DNA of 64,000 nt, taken from contig CM060113.1 in assembly GCA_030522415.1 (NCBI GenBank), forward strand, positions 12,224,065-12,288,064. Direction: 5' to 3'. The notes beneath the pieces are model-generated. The model saw nothing but the letters and a program-made list of their open reading frames with translations. It was not told where the DNA came from and searched no databases. Position 1 is the first letter of the stretch; each line of letters opens with the position of its first letter. This document shows positions 1 through 12,602 of this stretch, one piece after another. The DNA comes from Channallabes apus (Eukaryota > Chordata > Actinopteri > Siluriformes > Clariidae). The position numbers and the translations under genes were made by a program.

Positions 1-242
1 AAGTTACAAAGAAATCTGCTTCTACTTCACTCCATATCATTCTGATACAATGGCTTCCCATGGATTACTCAAATATTATTTGAGATGTTTTTAGTTCCTG
101 TGGACCAGAGAATTGTGACCTAGAAGAGCTATGTTTTTGTGTTCGATCTAAAATGTTGGTTAGATTAGTTTTATATGGATTTTTAATAAATTGTCTAGTT
201 AACAGACAAAAAAAATCTTAGGATGTTAGGACGTGGACTTAC

Positions 243-3200
243 GCTATGCTGATGAAAGCTGCATTGCCTCCATAAAGGAAGGACCTATTGAAGACTTGCA
301 GTATGAAGGTGAGGTATTGCAGAGGTAGTAGAGGAATGGCAGCACATAGTGAGAAGAGAACACACTGCACCACTGTCACCAACAGAGACAGTATGGCTGC
401 TTTTAGGTCTGCCTCACTTTCACTCTGGCCTACAACACAGACATAGAAAGAGGAATTCTATTTTTATTATGAGGGACAGGGAACTTGTGCCAAGGAATGG
501 TCGTTTTTATGGACCATCTATACGTTTGCTGATATGGGTATCATGAGGAAAAAACAATGTCAGAAACTTTAAATATAGAAACAGTCATGAGTAAAAGTTA
601 GTGCCCCCTCTTTTAATTCCATGTTTTTTTTGTGTAAAAAAAAAATTATAATTTTTTTGTGTGCGAAAAGATAAAAATCATCCGATTGTAGCAGGTCTTA
701 GATTTGGCAAATACAATGTCAGACAAACAACAAAGTATATTTTTCACCATGCCATTAATTTTTTTTTGCACAATTAAAAGAAAACTGAATGAATACAATT
801 TGTTTGGAAGAGTTGCCAGGAAGTGTGTGTATGCCCTGCTATGGATTGGCACCCTGTCCACGGTGTACCCTGCCTCGTGCCCAAAGTCTCATAAGTTCCA
901 GGCATCCTGAGACCCTGAATACAGACTAAAGCGGTATAGATAGTGAGTGAGTGAGAGTTGCCAGGAGAAAGCCTCTTCATCTAAAAGGAACATGGAAGTG
1001 TGACTGCGGTTTGCACAACTGCATCTGAACAAAGGCAAATATGAGGCCATCTATTCGACAGCTAAAACTTGGGGCGATATTGGGTTATGCAGCAGGACAG
1101 TGATCCAAAGCACACTAGTAAATCTACATCAGAATGGCTGAAAAATAAACGATCAATGTTCTAATCAAACTTCAGAGGTCAAGTTCAGATTTTTATTTTT
1201 GTTAGTTAAATAATGGCACGGTGGGGGGAAAAAAAAAAAAAAGGTGTGGTGGTATTTTTTCACAATATGTACACGTACATGTATCACGATATTGGCTTTA
1301 AGGCAGGACATGCTATGATCACATGCTACAGTATGATACTTGCTACATATGAAGACATATGGTGAAAGTGCATCATAATAAAGATACGATTATAAAGTAT
1401 GTGTTCAAGCCAGACCTTTTTCCCTGGGTTTCCCTCTATTCCGGTCCATAATGAGGCCATTCCAGGGGGCACAAAGTATCCCACACAGCTGGGTGAAGGC
1501 AAATGCATTAGTGTATTTGCTCACTAAGGAAAAAGGCACAGTAGAAGTACACAATTAGAGGATTCATTGGCCTATATGTCTACTGCAGCATGTGTCAGTG
1601 TATGGTTGGGTATATACAGTACCAAGCCTGGGGTCACCAGCTGTTAGGTGGTTAAGCATGGGGTTAAGAGTGCCAATGAATAGGAAGTGTCTAAGCTGCA
1701 TGATTGACAACCACAGCAGATGCCATATAAAGAACCAAGAGAAGAGGCAGCTTTTGAAGCTTTGCTCTGAAAGACACATTAGTATAAAATTATTTTTTAT
1801 CCTTATAATTTTATAATTATTAGTTATTATGACATAAAAATCTGGACCTTTAGTTTTGGAACCTGAGAAAATGCTAAGAGATATTCCTATTATCGCAGGA
1901 AAAAAGCAATAGATACCTCATTTACTTCAATAACATTAAACAGTCTGACTTCACCTGACACGTCTGAAAGACTGGTTCTGGTAGATTTGTTTTCTTTTAA
2001 TGGAGTTCTCTCCACAGCTTCACAACCCGGGATTTTGCTCTTACAGTCTACATCTTCTGACACACTAGAAGGCCCACATCCTAACCTGCAATTAAAAAAT
2101 GCAAATACTGAAATCTATTAAACTGAAGCAACATAGAATTTCATTCATTCATTCATTCATTCATCTTCTATACCGCTTTATCCTGTATTTAGGGTCGCGG
2201 GGACCTGGAGCCCATCCCAGGAGACTCTGGGCACGAGGCAGGGTACACCCTGGACAGCGTGCCAATCCATCGAAGAGAACACACACACTCATTCACACAC
2301 TATGGTCAATTTGGGAACGCCAATTAGCCTAATCTGCATGTCTTTGGACTGTAGGAGGAAACCCACCAAGCACGGGGAGAACATGCAACCTCCATGCACA
2401 CAGAGACGGGAATCGAACACGGACCCTGGAGGTGTAAGGCGACAGTGCTAACCACTAAACCACCGTGCCGCCAACATAGAATTTAACATAAGTAAACTTC
2501 TCACTTAAAAAATAATGTATGCAAGCAACAGACACACGTGTTATAATGTAATAGTTATAATGTTTCTCTGCACACTTTGTAAATATTACACAGAAATTGT
2601 TTTGTAGAATCCAGACATTTAAGATGAACACTAATTGCGGTTTTGCACAGCTACAGTTTTTAATGAGGTAATCATTTGTTCAAATGTTCTATTGTGTTTA
2701 CTTCAGACTAAAGATGGGTCCAGTTGCTTACAAGACAAAAATGACATGTTCAAAAAAAAATTTACTGCAGTATTAAATTAATAATTTTCTTTCATTTTTT
2801 TTATTTTTTTTTGTAATTTCTCTGGTGGATAAAAGTTAAAAAATAATTGCAGATGCATCTAAAGCTGGTTAAACTTTCTGTGGGATTGACTGGGGGGAGA
2901 ATTAAACAGTGCTACAGTGTTTTCTGTTTTATTTGTTAAAACAGATTTGACTCTTTACAGCTTCAGGCCATGAACCGATCAGCTAAACACAGGTATGATC
3001 TGGATTGTTTCCGTTCCCAGTTTGGAACAGGGTTTTTATAAAAAATCCGTAATGATTCGTAAAAAAAAAAATTTTTTTAATTAAAAAATACGTTTTTAAC
3101 CAGAACAAAGAAATAATCTCTTTAATTAATTTTTTTATTTTGCATTTGTACAGTAGTTTACCCATATGTGTAGTTGTCAGGGAGAGGGTATGGGATGCGT

Positions 3201-4333
3201 TTGCGAGGCATCAGCAGGAAGGTGCGAATTAGATGAACAGCACTACAACAGGACAAGCAGATGAGCGACGAACAGAGTGACACTCCATCTTGATACAGCA
3301 GCTAAGAAAAATCACAGGGTCATTTTCATTATCAGCAAAACAAATAAAGACATTTTACATCATAATTTTTTTATTCGCTATACGAATTTTATCATAAAAA
3401 ATTTATTATTATTTATTTTACCTTGACAACAAGGAAGACAGCGGAGGATGAATCAAAGGCTCCATTATACAGAGTAATGATAGTAGACCGATGGGCTCCA
3501 AAGAGATTTCCCACCTGAAAAGCGAGTGTGAAGGTGTTGAGAAAGAACAGCTAAGCATAATGACCTTATAGGACCCAAATACAAGATATGTATGAAGCAT
3601 GGTGTGCGGTATCTGACCTTCTGGACTGGCTCACACACACACACAGTACACACTGTTATATAAAAGCACAGCTCATTGGCAGAACAGCTAAAGTGGTCTA
3701 TTACCTAAACTCATTTGCTGAGATTAAAGTGGATCATTTCAACAGACCTTAACATTCAATAATAATTATGTACACAAAATAAAATGTAAACATTTTGTTT
3801 GATTTTACAACCTTGGTTGTAAGCAAGGGCCTGCAATCCACTAGAGGGCCTCAGTGAGCACATGCAATTATTACACTTTATAATATGTCATTTCATCATT
3901 GTACAGCTTGGCCTAATTATAGAAAAAAACTGAGCAGAGCCAAAATATTCATTATGCAACAGAGGAATAGTATAAAATCATTGTTCGAGCCAGATGATAC
4001 AGAATCTAGAAATAGCAAAAGGTAAAATCCTAAAAGGCTGATTTGCCTTAGATTAAAGTTTGCTTACACGTACCATCAAATCAATGGGTTCTCCCAAGGT
4101 GAGGTAAATTGTACAAGAAAATATACAAAATAAAGATACAGTTTTTCTGTTTGAAGATATTTAGAAAGATAGAGTTACTCTTAAATACTGTCCTGGACAA
4201 TAAGATAATTTTTTTTTTGATAATCAAAAGGGGAAAAAAAAAATCAATCATACCTGCATGTTAGTAAGTAAGAAAATTATTCCTCCAACAGCAATAAGGG
4301 AGAGAGCAGGGTAAAGGAGGATTGATAGTGCTG

Positions 4334-4379
<46 letters not shown>

Positions 4380-7188
4380 AACTGCTAAATATGCATGATT
4401 TGCAAGCATACATGTGTACATGTAGGTATATTAAATTATTTAACATTAAAAAATATAGAAGAATCTAAGAACTGTAACAGCCTTTGTAATTATTATTGCT
4501 TTACTCATGCTTAAACAGCCACTTAATATGAACTGGTTTATTACAAAACCTAAATACTTAGCACAAACACCATTTACTTGTATTTTAATTATTTTAACAA
4601 AACTAGGTAAAAGGCTGTCAATATGACATCTTTAGAATCTACAATTTAACCCATTAAATCTGGATCCTCTGCTTTAAGACTAGTGACAATTATAAACTGG
4701 GACTTTAAGGGATTAAAAATGTGATTTAGCTCATGTGGATGAAAATTGTCATATGGCTCTTATAGGAGCAAAAAAAAAAAGAAATTATATAAATATATAT
4801 ATATATATATATTTTTTTTTTTTTAAAGCCAGTTTATGGGGAGCCATCAGACTTTATCCTGCCCCTAGTGCCTGGGCAGAATTCATCCAAACCCAACTAG
4901 TGAAGACAACTACAAAGTATGTTTCAGGTTGAATAAGTGCGATTGATGATTATGTTATCCTGTGTTGTGTGGGTTAGACTTATAGGAGCAGTTGGAACAG
5001 ATCCAGGTACAACCAATGAACCATTCACTCTACAGCAAGGACTTTGCAGATTGTGCAGTATTGTGTAATATTGCGATTTTTCAGGGAATCAGTATAAATA
5101 TGTCATTGAGCCTACCAGGAATAAAAAAAGCTTATAAAATTTGAATTAAGCCTCACCAGCATTTGAAAAGGCTACAAGTAAGGTCCCGATGGTGTAGAAA
5201 GATCTAAACAAGAGAAATGTTCATTTAGCCATTGAGACATACAGTATGCAGTGAATTTTTTTTTAAATCTAATATAAAAGTACTGTATAGAGCACACACA
5301 TGCGATGTTTCTTCTATAATAGTACAGACCCCCAGGTCTACACCACAGGTTGACCGCATATTCAAAGTTTCTTACCTCGGTATGAGTCAATTAAATAAGA
5401 AAATGAGCAGACAATTCTTATTTACATTTTATATATGTAATGTGGAAGTTACTCTGACATAAAATGCCTCCTGTCAGTCACTGTTATCAAATATTAAGTA
5501 CTGCTGGAAATACAGTTATTCAATAAAGGCATTGGCCTTTCCAAATAAACACTACTAAAACAAGTCTTGTGTTATGCAAGAAATAAATTAACCACAAATT
5601 ATAGTGAATGCATGCAAAACATCTATAATCCTCTTAATCCCACAGCGCCTGAAAAATGTTCTAGAGGAAATACTAAGATGTGATCACTCTTCTTCCCTGT
5701 CCTTTCCTTAATGCTCTTCTAATTTTCCTCCATTTTTTCATTTCCTTTCTGCCACTTAATAAAAAAATTAAAATAATAAAAAATTATATATATAAAACTA
5801 TTATTATTAGACCTTTGAGTATCTCTACGCTTAGCCACATGAGGCCAAGGACAAGAGATCTATGTTACCCAGTTCATTCTAATCTACACACATTTTTCCA
5901 AATGGCAAATAAAACCCTTGACCCCGATCACACAAATACACCATACATACTGTAAATACTATCAGGTTACTAGATCAGCATAAATTATTACATATGCTAT
6001 TTCACACAGCAAGACATTGAATCAGTCTTTGGTGAAGTCAATTCGCCCATACACAGCTTCTTCCATGAACATTTGTCTATTAGGAGATTATTTTACACAT
6101 TTTAACAGAGGCCTCTAACACAACAATATACGAAAACATTAATATTATTACATTTAGTTTATGGTATAGGGAATAGAAGGATCAATGTGCATTCTGCTGT
6201 CATTAGATCGCTTTTTTTCTTCTTCATTTTTTATATCGTCTTTTTTGGGAAGTTTTCAAAAGGCATCACATTTAGTCAAGGAAGGTGCATTGAAGACAAG
6301 TGAACACATTTGCACATTTTTATTCTATTTTCTTTGGTAACCATGGAAATATTGTAAATGTTTTTCAATTATTATAAATATTCTAATTGTACTCTCCTGT
6401 GCTATTTATTTCTGGAAAAGAAATCCTACTTTTTACTTCATGGTCAGTAGGCTGTAAACGCATTTAATTGCATGCCATGCTATGTAAGCTGTGCTTGTGA
6501 CAAATAATATTTAAAATTGAATTTCATTTGTATTGACAAAATTATTTTCATGTGAATGTTGGGAATGAATTACAACCTATTCATCTTGACCTTAGTCTGA
6601 CATAACTTGAATAGTGATTCAGATGAATTTTGTGACTTTAAAAAAAGTTGTCTAAAATCTTCTAACCATACTATACAGTACTATATTATCTCCATACATT
6701 TACTGCTTCAGGATGGTATACTTAAACAAAAATGCCTAATTGTATTCATGTTAAAAATAATATAAAAAAAAGAAAAGAAAAAAAAATGTTGGACTCACAT
6801 TCCTAGGAGTCTGGTCACTGTGGTGCCAAAATAGTCAAACACAAAACCATTGGGCAAGGTGAAGAAGTTGTTCGAGAAGGAGGCAATAGTAAAGATAATT
6901 GAGAGCTGCTCATCCTGCTCACTGCAATCTAGAATAAGCAGACATTCAATGATACAGTGACATACAGGGTGAAGTATCTGCACTTGTATGTGTATATATA
7001 TATATTGTACCTTTGGTAATGGTCCCATTGACTGTACTGTTCACACACAGGTAGCTGAAGTAGCCATCACTCTTGAGCACAAAGACTAGTGAGGCCCATC
7101 CAAACAGGATACCGGCAAAACACAAACACTCCACCAAGCCGGAGACCAGCGTGAGCCCATAACGAACTCGGATTCCAGTGCTCGTCAT
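243..7188 (-). CDS. slc43a3: SLC43A3-like purine nucleobase transporter, 10 exons, 3' end off-window
   Basis: Coding exons on the minus strand: 7188-7011, 6928-6799, 5203-5157, 4330-4254, 3514-3422, 3301-3162, 2085-1955, 1766-1623, 1523-1416 and 429-243. All have GT-AG borders and phases that join in one frame (1235 nt, 411 codons plus 2 nt). SLC43A3 is known in mammals as ENBT1, an equilibrative purine-nucleobase transporter of the plasma membrane (major facilitator superfamily); fish substrate use is inferred. Recognised from SLC43 motifs: the first helix ending FGWASLVF, then two N-glycosylation sequons (N50, N54), [16 protein letters not shown] (exon 5), RTFLLMPR (exon 6), HFLFIGTLN (exon 8), [10 protein letters not shown] (exon 9) and [12 protein letters not shown] (exon 10). 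Exon 7 encodes the variable cytoplasmic loop. The human protein is 491 aa, so about 80 residues should follow left of position 1. The slc43a3a/slc43a3b paralogue cannot be decided. No frame break was seen. Confidence 0.93.
660..800. mobile_element. degenerate Tc1-like terminal fragment
   Basis: This stretch resembles 8790-8935 in the same window (shared words include GCAGATCTTAG-like and CAGACAAACAAC, then TTTTTCACCATGCCATTA). Both look like the end region of a Tc1-like transposon. It lies in intron 9 of slc43a3. Confidence 0.5.
822..953 (+). repeat. 5'-truncated V-SINE (DANA/Mermaid-like)
   Basis: This is the 3' half of the V-SINE found complete at 40340-40716: ATGGATTGGCACCCTGTCC, then CCCTGAATACAG, then a GAGTGAGT tail. 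A 13-bp direct repeat, AGAGTTGCCAGGA, flanks it (809-821 and 954-966) and marks target-primed insertion into an slc43a3 intron. Confidence 0.85.
1040..1150 (+). mobile_element. Tc1-like transposase fragment
   Basis: With frame breaks, the plus strand reads [10 protein letters not shown] followed by a [22 protein letters not shown] segment. This matches the region around the second catalytic Asp of the transposase at 14031-15053 ([18 protein letters not shown]). No TIR is visible. It is a dead scrap in slc43a3 intron 9. Confidence 0.75.
2142..2473 (-). repeat. full-length V-SINE (DANA/Mermaid-like), minus orientation
   Basis: Read on the minus strand it runs from the tRNA-like head (GGCGGCACGGTGG, then TTAGCACTGTCGCC) through the conserved V-SINE core (GGGTTTCCTCC, GTCCAAAGACATGCAG) to the GGATTGGC tail and the GAATGAAT repeat. 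A 12-bp target duplication, AACATAGAATTT, sits at 2130-2141 and 2474-2485. It lies in slc43a3 intron 6, opposite to nothing coding. Confidence 0.9.
4337..4376. repeat. (GA)20 microsatellite forming an intron polypyrimidine tract
   Basis: On the slc43a3 strand this is an uninterrupted (TC)20 run followed by ATACAG and then exon 4. It therefore serves as the polypyrimidine tract of the intron 3 acceptor. Confidence 0.97.
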
Positions 7189-7404
7189 TCTGACACTCTT
7201 TCAGACTGATCACACAAGCTTCTCTTACACCTCCTGTCTTTTTGAGAGCTATTGTAGAAAAGATGTAGAAACACAAAAGCAAAAGGAAATAATGCTAAAA
7301 AAAATAAAAAATACAAAGAAAGAAAAACTTGACTTTTTCTATCTTACTTCCTGCCCTGGTGAACGTATAGCCTGTTGATTCTTTGTGATCTTTCCTCTAC
7401 TTTA

Positions 7405-7412
7405 TTTATATG
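7405..7412 (-). promoter_or_regulatory. possible TATA box for slc43a3
   Basis: TATAAATA reads on the minus strand about 217 nt upstream of the slc43a3 start codon. Transcription starting ~25-30 nt downstream would give an unspliced 5' UTR of about 190 nt. There is no independent support, and an upstream non-coding exon is equally possible. Confidence 0.3.
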
Positions 7413-7479
7413 ATCCTCCCTCACTCCTCTTTTCCTCCCTCTCTAGATCCTCCTCCTTTGCACTTTTTTTTTTTCACAC

Positions 7480-8585
7480 TGGATCTAACGGAGTACATTT
7501 TTAAAAGGGAGTTATTTATTTCAGCCTGCACATGGAGAAACTGCACATGTGTAGAGGAAAATGCCAAACATTTTTCTTACCCATGTGGTATGCGATAAAA
7601 TGACTCGCCCCGTAAATGAAACGCCCAATGTTTCGCCCCATGCATGAACACTGAATTGTACAGTGTGGGTACAGAAGAACACACACTCCAGCTGCTTTTA
7701 ACCATAGAAAGGCAAATTAAATTTATTTCTAACCTGCAGTTGCTAACACAAATGGTCCTTTACTTCAGATGTTGATAGCAACTCCCTCCTCTTTAGGATT
7801 TCTGATCAGATAAACAAAGCATTAATCATATTAAAGGATAGCACTGATTTCTCCACAGCGGGTGTTGGTCTCATAGAAAAATGTCTTAGGTTTCTGATAC
7901 ATTCTCAAACAAGGAAGTAAGAGCTTTAGTGGAAAATTAACATCAAAGTTTACTTCTATTAGAATACGAATGTGTTAATGAAAAAAATTTATTTCATCAG
8001 ATTTAAAAAGATTTCACAGCCATTTGCAGCACCATAATTGATAACGAAACATTCCATGAGTCATTAAACACTACAAAATAGAGAGATTAATAATAAACCA
8101 TTACCTACTATTGAGAATCTGCAAGAATCCATAATGATTCATCCATACTGACCTTCAAACACAAACTGCACACTCAAACAGGGTCACCATACTGCAGTGA
8201 TAAATGAATACCACAGTCTGTTCAGCACATGCAAGTTCAAATATTCACTCAAACATGCAGAGACAAGCAAAAGCGATCAAGCCTGAATGAAATTTGACTT
8301 TTTTTCATAAGACATCACATGCTGCAGGCAGCACATGGGCACGTGGAAGTTCTGTATTGCCAATTGTGCACGTTCATAAAAACACTCAGATTTAGACAAT
8401 TTTAATGTAGAGTACATTATACTTATTAAAATATTTTGTACACTTTTTCCATGCCTTTTAAATTGGGTGCCAAAGGGCCTACATACAGTAGCATGTAGTA
8501 TAATGTGTAGAACAATAAGTTTTAGAAAAAAATTTTAAATACATATTTTAAACAAAAATTCTGCACTAGTGATCGATGGTATCGT
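7480..8585. other. intergenic, nothing recognised
   Basis: AT-rich sequence upstream of slc43a3. No coding frame with family features, repeat unit or RNA gene was recognised. The part next to the gene (7480-7700) may hold promoter elements. Confidence 0.6.
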
Positions 8586-8589
8586 GCCA

Positions 8590-8790
8590 AAAGGGATAGC
8601 ATTGTGGCCTCACACCTCCAGAGTCACCTCTGACTTCAGGGTCTGTGTGCATGGTCTCCCCAGTCTTGGTGGGTTTCCTCTAGGTACTCCAGTTTCCTCC
8701 CACTGTCTAAAGACATGCAATTTACGCTAATTGGCATTTCTAAATCACCCAAAATGTGCGAGTGAGTACCTTGTGATGGATTGGTATAAT
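8590..8790 (+). repeat. degenerate V-SINE
   Basis: V-SINE landmarks survive with many changes: TCTGTGTGCATGG, GTGGGTTTCCTC, TTTCCTCCCACTG, AAAGACATGCA, GCTAATTGGC and GTGATGGATTGG. The tail is replaced by Tc1-like sequence from about 8790. Confidence 0.75.
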
Positions 8791-9150
8791 AAAAATAATC
8801 TGATCATAGCAGATCTTAGGCAAATACAACCTCAGACAAACAAACAACTTTTTTTCACCATGCCATTATTTATTTAACGTAAGGCGCAAAAAAAAAAAGA
8901 AAAAAAGATGTGCAATACTAAGTGCAGCTTTACTGCTTGCACTGGAAGAAGGTAAATTGTAACCAGGTGCTGCTAATTATCTGGCCTTGATTAATCGATC
9001 ATTAGCAGGTGTGCAGACCTCTATAAAAGCAGGAATTTTAGCAGTTTGCTAGTCTGAAATATCCAGGTGTGTTAACACAATGTCAAGAGGGAAAGACATA
9101 AGCAATGGTCTTGGAGTAGCAATTGTTGTTCACTATTTCTTGCTTTAAGT
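8790..9150 (+). mobile_element. Tc1-like transposon 5' fragment
   Basis: The Tc1-like end sequence (8790-8935) leads into a leader and an ATG at 9079. The first codons read MSRGKDISNGLGVAIVV, the typical N-terminal start of fish Tc1 transposases. The frame decays within 25 codons and the rest of the element is missing. Confidence 0.65.
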
Positions 9151-10010
9151 CATTAAAACTTAAGCAATTAATCATTGATTCAATTTTTACATTTGTGCAA
9201 AAGTTGTGAGAATCAGACTGTGCTATTCAAACAATGGTCAGTTACTGAGTTTAGAGCCTCATTTTTCCAATGGGAACAGCATGAAAGATGACTAATTTGT
9301 CATGGGAAGGAATGATGGACTTACAGTATATAGGTTTATCTAATGTTGGATTTAAACACTCACTCATCCCAGTACAGTTAGCTTATTTTTCAGGTTTCAC
9401 TGAATGAGAAAAATAGATTTAGCTTATACTCAAGTTTTTTCTATGCCAAAATCCTCAAGATCCAAATCTGAACTTTCATAAGAATAGTATGTGAACATTT
9501 ATTGCCCTTTCAGAGCACCACAAGACTAGGTTCCTCAAACATATTAGTCTTTGATGATGCAATCGTGCCAGGGATAGTATCAAACCTTTGAACTTTCACA
9601 CTTATCACAAGACAGAAGAAAGATTTCACGCTTAAGTGTCAAATGATACAATTACAAATGCAACAGGAGAGCTGTTCACAAACACTCACAGTCATTTCAC
9701 GTGACTGTTCAATGGACAAATATCCTTAAGCATATAAACAACAATAAAGATTGTGTTATTTGATATTCATCAGTACATTTAATCCATTAAAGCATGCCTT
9801 AATGCACTAACTAACTCTTGGATGGCCCTCTTTGGAAATCATGACATTTGATGAAATCATGAGATCTGACTTTGTTCCTCAAAATAAGGGAAATAGGTTA
9901 ACATTAGACATGTTGCGAAACTTAATCCTTTACACAAAAACATGGAGGCTTATAGAGAAATATACATCAGTTTCATTTATACATTTAATTTCCACATGAC
10001 TTTTCCTGTG
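9150..10010. other. intergenic, nothing recognised
   Basis: AT-rich, with no recognisable gene, repeat family or structured RNA. Confidence 0.55.
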
Positions 10011-10011
10011 T

Positions 10012-10270
10012 AGGGTTGCAGAGGCCCTGGAGCCAATCTCAGGAAGCTCAGGGCACAAGGCAGAGGATACCCTAGATGTGGTGCCAACCCTTTGCCCACC
10101 ACCCCAATCATACATCACAGGCAATTTGGAAACAGAAATGGACAACTTCAAAGCATGTCTTCAGGGAAAACAAATGTACTTGGTGAAAACCCAAAATGCA
10201 TGGAGAGAAGATACAAACACATTATTCAAACTCCCAGCCCTGGAGGTGCCAAGCAACATTGTGTTAACCT
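10012..10270 (-). repeat. degenerate V-SINE, minus orientation
   Basis: The order GGTTGCAGAGGCCCTGGAGCC, then GTGCCAACCC, CAATTTGGAA and CCTGGAGGTGCC is the V-SINE read backwards, strongly diverged. This is an old copy. Confidence 0.6.
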
Positions 10271-10538
10271 AAACCATGTTCCTCATTTTGTATCATGAGA
10301 CTATATTCAAATAAAAAAAATATATTTCCCCCCCCTCAGCACATATCTTCTGCTTTATTATTTTTTAATCGTTCTATAAATAATTGTAAGCACACTGATC
10401 CTAATATCCCTCAACATCTTAATGATAAAGCCAAACATTATATAACCGTAATAATAAGTGTAAAGCACAGACTATGTTGAGCTCTATCTACAGATACTGT
10501 ATGCTTCCCATATTGTCTAATAAATATTGTTGTGTGAT
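10271..10538. other. intergenic, nothing recognised
   Basis: AT-rich spacer between an old V-SINE and the direct repeat that precedes the BEL/Pao element. Confidence 0.5.
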
Positions 10539-10636
10539 AATGGTAACTATTTAGAAATTAAATGTAGACAAAATAGTCCCTTCCCTTGCCCTCAACAATT
10601 ATATGCATGTGTTCTTTTATAAGTGTATGATACCAA
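10539..10636. repeat. 98-bp direct repeat, left copy, abutting the BEL element
   Basis: Runs from AATGGTAAC to GATACCAA, ending one base before the left LTR. The right copy is at 13252-13348. The two differ by about one indel and one substitution, far longer than a normal LTR-element target duplication. Confidence 0.9.
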
Positions 10637-10637
10637 G

Positions 10638-11036
10638 TGTAGATGCGGTCATATTATTTCACCAGTTTTGACGCGTAGCTCTGGTTTAAAGTTTCAGCTT
10701 ATGGTTACAACAACCTAGTTGCTGTATCTTACATTCTTAGCTTATCGGGAGCTCACGGTCAAAAGCTTGTGTTTCCGTAGCCTTCCGCATCTAAAACTGA
10801 ACTTTCTATCATACGACAGTCATACAAATGCATGTAATAGTGGAATGACATCACAGACCAACTTACGATTGTCAAAATGGATGCATAACTAAGAAATTTA
10901 AAGCTTATGGCTTATGTAACAAACGTAATGCTTTACTAATGAATAGAACAAGGTAGAATAAATGAAATAACAACAAATAAATAAAATAAAATAAACACAA
11001 CAACAAATTCATAACAAGTACAATATGGCTCTTACA
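10638..11036 (-). repeat. BEL/Pao 3' LTR (399 bp, shortened)
   Basis: Collinear with the right LTR except that about 240 bp present at 12662-12905 are absent here. In element sense it runs TGTAAGAGCC to CATCTACA. Confidence 0.85.
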
Positions 11037-11226
11037 TTCCAGCCCCTAATTGACAGGCATGGAGACTGACAATTATAATGTTGTGTTTTTTTTTTTTTTT
11101 TTTTTGATAAAGCCATGAAATCAAACATTCTTAACCTTCTAAAACGTTCTAAATCTTGTAAATGTATAATATTTATCTCAGGTGTTTATATTTGCATGTC
11201 AAATTTCATAACATATTACCACACAT

Positions 11227-12602
11227 TTAACAGTCCATTTCATATATGAGGCACAGCTTGTCGATGGGTCTTTCCAGAGTGTTGGTCTTAGTTTTAACTA
11301 ACACACGTCTCACAAGTCCCCTTTTGTCGGGGAACACTTTCGTGATTCTTCCCATGACCCAAGAATTTCTTGGAGAAGACTCGTCAATTATTAAAACTAT
11401 GTCTCCAATCGAGAGGTTTTTTCTCTCTTGAAACCATTTTTGCCGTTCCTGGAGCAAGGGCAAGTATTCCCGCACCCATCGCTTCCAGAACAGGTCTGAT
11501 AAGTACTGAACCTGCTTCCACCTGCGACGTGCATAGATGTCTTCCTTTTTTAAAAGTCCAGGGGGCAGGTTTGGCTGTTTTTTCATCAGCAGCAGGTGAT
11601 TAGGTGTCAAAGGTTCCAGATCTGTGGGATCATCCGAGACAGTAGTGAGGGGTCGGTTATTCATTATCGCTTCTACTTCACACATGAATGTATGCAGGCT
11701 CTCGTCAGTTAATGTTTGTTCTTTCAGTACTGATCTCAAGATCTTTCTAACTGACCTGATCTGTCTTTCCCATATTCCAACAAAGTGAGATCCAGAGGGC
11801 GGGTTGAATGTCCACTGTATGTTCCTTTGCGTAAGGAAGCTTTCAATTCGTGACTGATTCCATTGCTGAATAGCCTCGCGCAGTTCAGTCTCAGCGACTA
11901 TGAAGTTTGTTCCATTGTCACTTCTCATAACTGACACCTGTCCTCTCCTGCTTATAAAGCGTTGCATGGCATTCACACAAGAGTCTGTGTCAAGCGAATG
12001 AGCGATTTCAATGTGCACGGCTCTTGTTGTCAGACAAGTGAAAAGTACGCCATATCTTTTAACGTTACTTCTGCCACGTTTGACCTCGAAAGGTCCGAAG
12101 TAGTCTACTCCCACATTAGTGAAGGGTGGGTGGTCTGGTATTATTCTGTCGATTGGCAATTCTGACATTTTTTGCTCACATGCTTTAGCTCTAGACTTTC
12201 TGCATATCACACACCTGGAGAGAAACTGTCTTACGAGTGAGTTAGCAGTCGGAATCCAGTATTTCTGCCGCAATTCTGAAAGCATGTAATTTCTGCCACT
12301 GTGTCTTATCTTGTCATGAACGTCTCTTAATATTAACGTTGTTATATGTGAGTCTTTACGTACAATGACTGGGTGTTTAATGTGCTCTGGCATTGCGGAC
12401 CTGCCGAGACGTCCTCCGACTCTCAGCAATCCATCCTGTAGTACTGGGTCCAGTTTGGACAAGCAACTGTTTCTTTTTACAGATGCCTTGCGTTTTTGTT
12501 GTGTGGGAATTCCCTGTTTGAATTCTGCTGCTGCTTTACCCTTTTGCAACGTGAGAATTTTTTCCTTAAAATTTTGTGACAGTGGATAAGCTTTTGACTT
12601 TA
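11227..12602 (-). pseudogene. BEL/Pao pol fragment: integrase and C-terminal domain
   Basis: An open frame of about 458 codons starts at the LTR junction, without a proper start codon, and stops at 11227. In order: the zinc-binding HHCC domain of integrase (HSGRNYMLSELRQKYW, then CVICRK), the catalytic core with Asp in VDYFGPF, Asp in MRSDNGTNF and the Glu in GIWERQIRS, then the C-terminal domain typical of BEL/Pao integrases ending at YEMDC. In a whole element this protein would insert the cDNA. It is intact here, but everything upstream in pol is deleted. It is not a host gene: LTRs flank it and the fold is diagnostic. Confidence 0.9.

Noticed and set aside
2142..2165. (ATTC)n arrays as CRISPR-like or telomeric repeats
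   Set aside because: They are V-SINE tails, short and without spacers.
4790..4825. TATATATA run as a promoter
   Set aside because: A simple AT microsatellite inside an slc43a3 intron.
5680..5955. 91-codon plus-strand frame
   Set aside because: Low-complexity Phe/Leu/Ile/Lys-rich translation in an slc43a3 intron, no splice or family support.
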